From the NCBI GenBank assembly GCA_022750355.1, contig JAKIVW010000060.1, forward strand, positions 1 through 5,398: a stretch of 5,398 nucleotides of DNA, in the 5' to 3' direction. This DNA is from Thermoplasmata archaeon. GTDB lineage: Archaea; Thermoplasmatota; Thermoplasmata; Lutacidiplasmatales; UBA184. Position 1 is the first letter of the stretch, and each line of letters opens with the position of its first letter. A model generated the notes under the pieces. The model was given only the letters and a program-made list of their open reading frames with translations. It searched no databases and was not told where the DNA came from. A program made the position numbers and the translations under genes. This document shows, piece after piece, positions 4,735 through 5,398 of the stretch.

Positions 4735-5398
4735 TTGACGGGGAATCGTCGGGGGCCCGAACCGGGCAGCTCCCAATATCGGGCCTCGCGACTGGGGATA
4801 CTCTCCTCCGTGGTATTCTTGATTGTAGTGCTCCTCCTTGGGATCCCGAGCGTCCCATCGGCCACGGCCCACCCGACGCCGGCCGGTAGCACCCCGCTCA
4901 ACCTAACGATCCACCGCGTCGTGGCCTCGGAGTCCCCGAACTTCTGGACCGTGGACATCGACGGAATGGTCAACGCCGCGGATTCCCAGGCGGCCGCCTT
5001 CCTCAATGCCACTCCGATCAAGACCCTCCGCTACGGGGACAACTGGCTCGACCAGAGCAATTGGACCAACGGCTGCTACTACAACGACAACAACGAGTGC
5101 AGTGGGGCGCAGGGCCTGCCGGTCAGCTTCGGCACCCTGTGCCAATGGCTGAAGGACCAGTGCATCCTCGGGGTCCCGGCCGAGACGAACAACGTTTCGA
5201 CTACGACGGCGCTCGTCCATTGGTTGGCCGGTCAAACGTCCTGGAAGCCCACCTGCTGGGCGATCGGGAACGAGCCGCCCGGCTGGACCCACTTCGGGAT
5301 CCCGTGGACCTCGTGGTCGACCTCCGACGCGGCCACGCCGACGGCGCTCCAATTCGCGCAGGACTCGGCGAATCTTACCGACGCGACAACCCCGCCGG
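4735..5398 (+). CDS. Secreted glycoside hydrolase-like protein, clan GH-A type (5' part, partial)
   Basis: The frame is open from 4624 to the window end without a stop. From TTG 4735, 221 codons are visible. Residues 2-19 form a basic n-region, 22-37 a hydrophobic core (ILSSVVFLIVVLLLGI), and SATA at 42-45 an A-X-A type cleavage site before H46, so the protein is exported. TLRYGDNW (97-104) and WAIGNEPPGW (175-184) resemble the beta-strand motifs of clan GH-A TIM-barrel glycosidases, in which the Glu of NEP (E180 here) is the acid/base. The nucleophile Glu would lie beyond the window. Sequons occur at N56, N91, N109, N153 and N213, and five cysteines at 114, 122, 136, 143 and 174. Other starts are GTG 4669 (22 residues longer) and GTG 4810, which would leave the signal peptide without positive charge. 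None has a good Shine-Dalgarno. The GH family and substrate cannot be assigned; the export signal is more certain than the enzyme class. Confidence 0.72.
   Translation, partial: MTGNRRGPEPGSSQYRASRLGILSSVVFLIVVLLLGIPSVPSATAHPTPAGSTPLNLTIHRVVASESPNFWTVDIDGMVNAADSQAAAFLNATPIKTLRYGDNWLDQSNWTNGCYYNDNNECSGAQGLPVSFGTLCQWLKDQCILGVPAETNNVSTTTALVHWLAGQTSWKPTCWAIGNEPPGWTHFGIPWTSWSTSDAATPTALQFAQDSANLTDATTPP
4753..4785. repeat. 7-bp inverted repeat sharing its arms with the one at 4439
   Basis: GGCCCGA (4754-4760) and TCGGGCC (4779-4785) form an inverted repeat with an 18-base spacer. The left arm extends to GGGCCCGA (4753-4760), identical to the left arm at 4439-4446. It lies within the n-region codons of the secreted glycosidase if TTG 4735 is the start, or upstream of the gene if GTG 4810 is. 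Confidence 0.35.

Overview
The window is GC-rich, densely coding DNA with all recognisable genes on the + strand. I infer an archaeon, most plausibly from the Thermoplasmatota or a relative. The two secreted proteins at the ends are full of N-X-S/T sequons. One has a C-terminal membrane anchor behind a beta-sandwich-like domain. Three of the four visible or plausible gene starts lack a convincing Shine-Dalgarno sequence, and there are short AT-rich TATA-like patches in an otherwise GC-rich background. No rRNA or other taxonomic marker is present, so this placement is an inference of moderate strength.

Layout: (1) 1-492 is the 3' end of a gene for a cell-surface protein with an extracellular sequon-rich beta domain, one membrane helix and a Pro-rich cytoplasmic tail. 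(2) 580-1689 encodes a GT4-family glycosyltransferase. (3) 1791-2706 plus its stop encodes a PAPS-dependent sulfotransferase. (4) 2829-4427 encodes a 14-helix Wzx/MATE-like polysaccharide flippase. (5) 4428-4734 is a roughly 300-base non-coding stretch holding several hairpins, a recurring GGCCCGA heptamer, and an AT-rich island with TATA-like boxes and a 10-bp interrupted palindrome. (6) About 4735 to the window end is the 5' part of a gene for a secreted glycoside hydrolase-like protein with a signal peptide and a clan GH-A style NEP motif. It runs off the window.

Reading the genes together: a cytoplasmic glycosyltransferase would extend a lipid-linked glycan, the sulfotransferase would sulfate it (or another acceptor), and the flippase would move it across the membrane. 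The flanking secreted proteins are plausible glycoprotein acceptors (five sequons each), and the right one may also trim or degrade glycans. No oligosaccharyltransferase, nucleotide-sugar gene, RNA gene, CRISPR array or mobile element is visible. The proposed sulfated surface-glycan module is therefore an inference from three family assignments and gene order.
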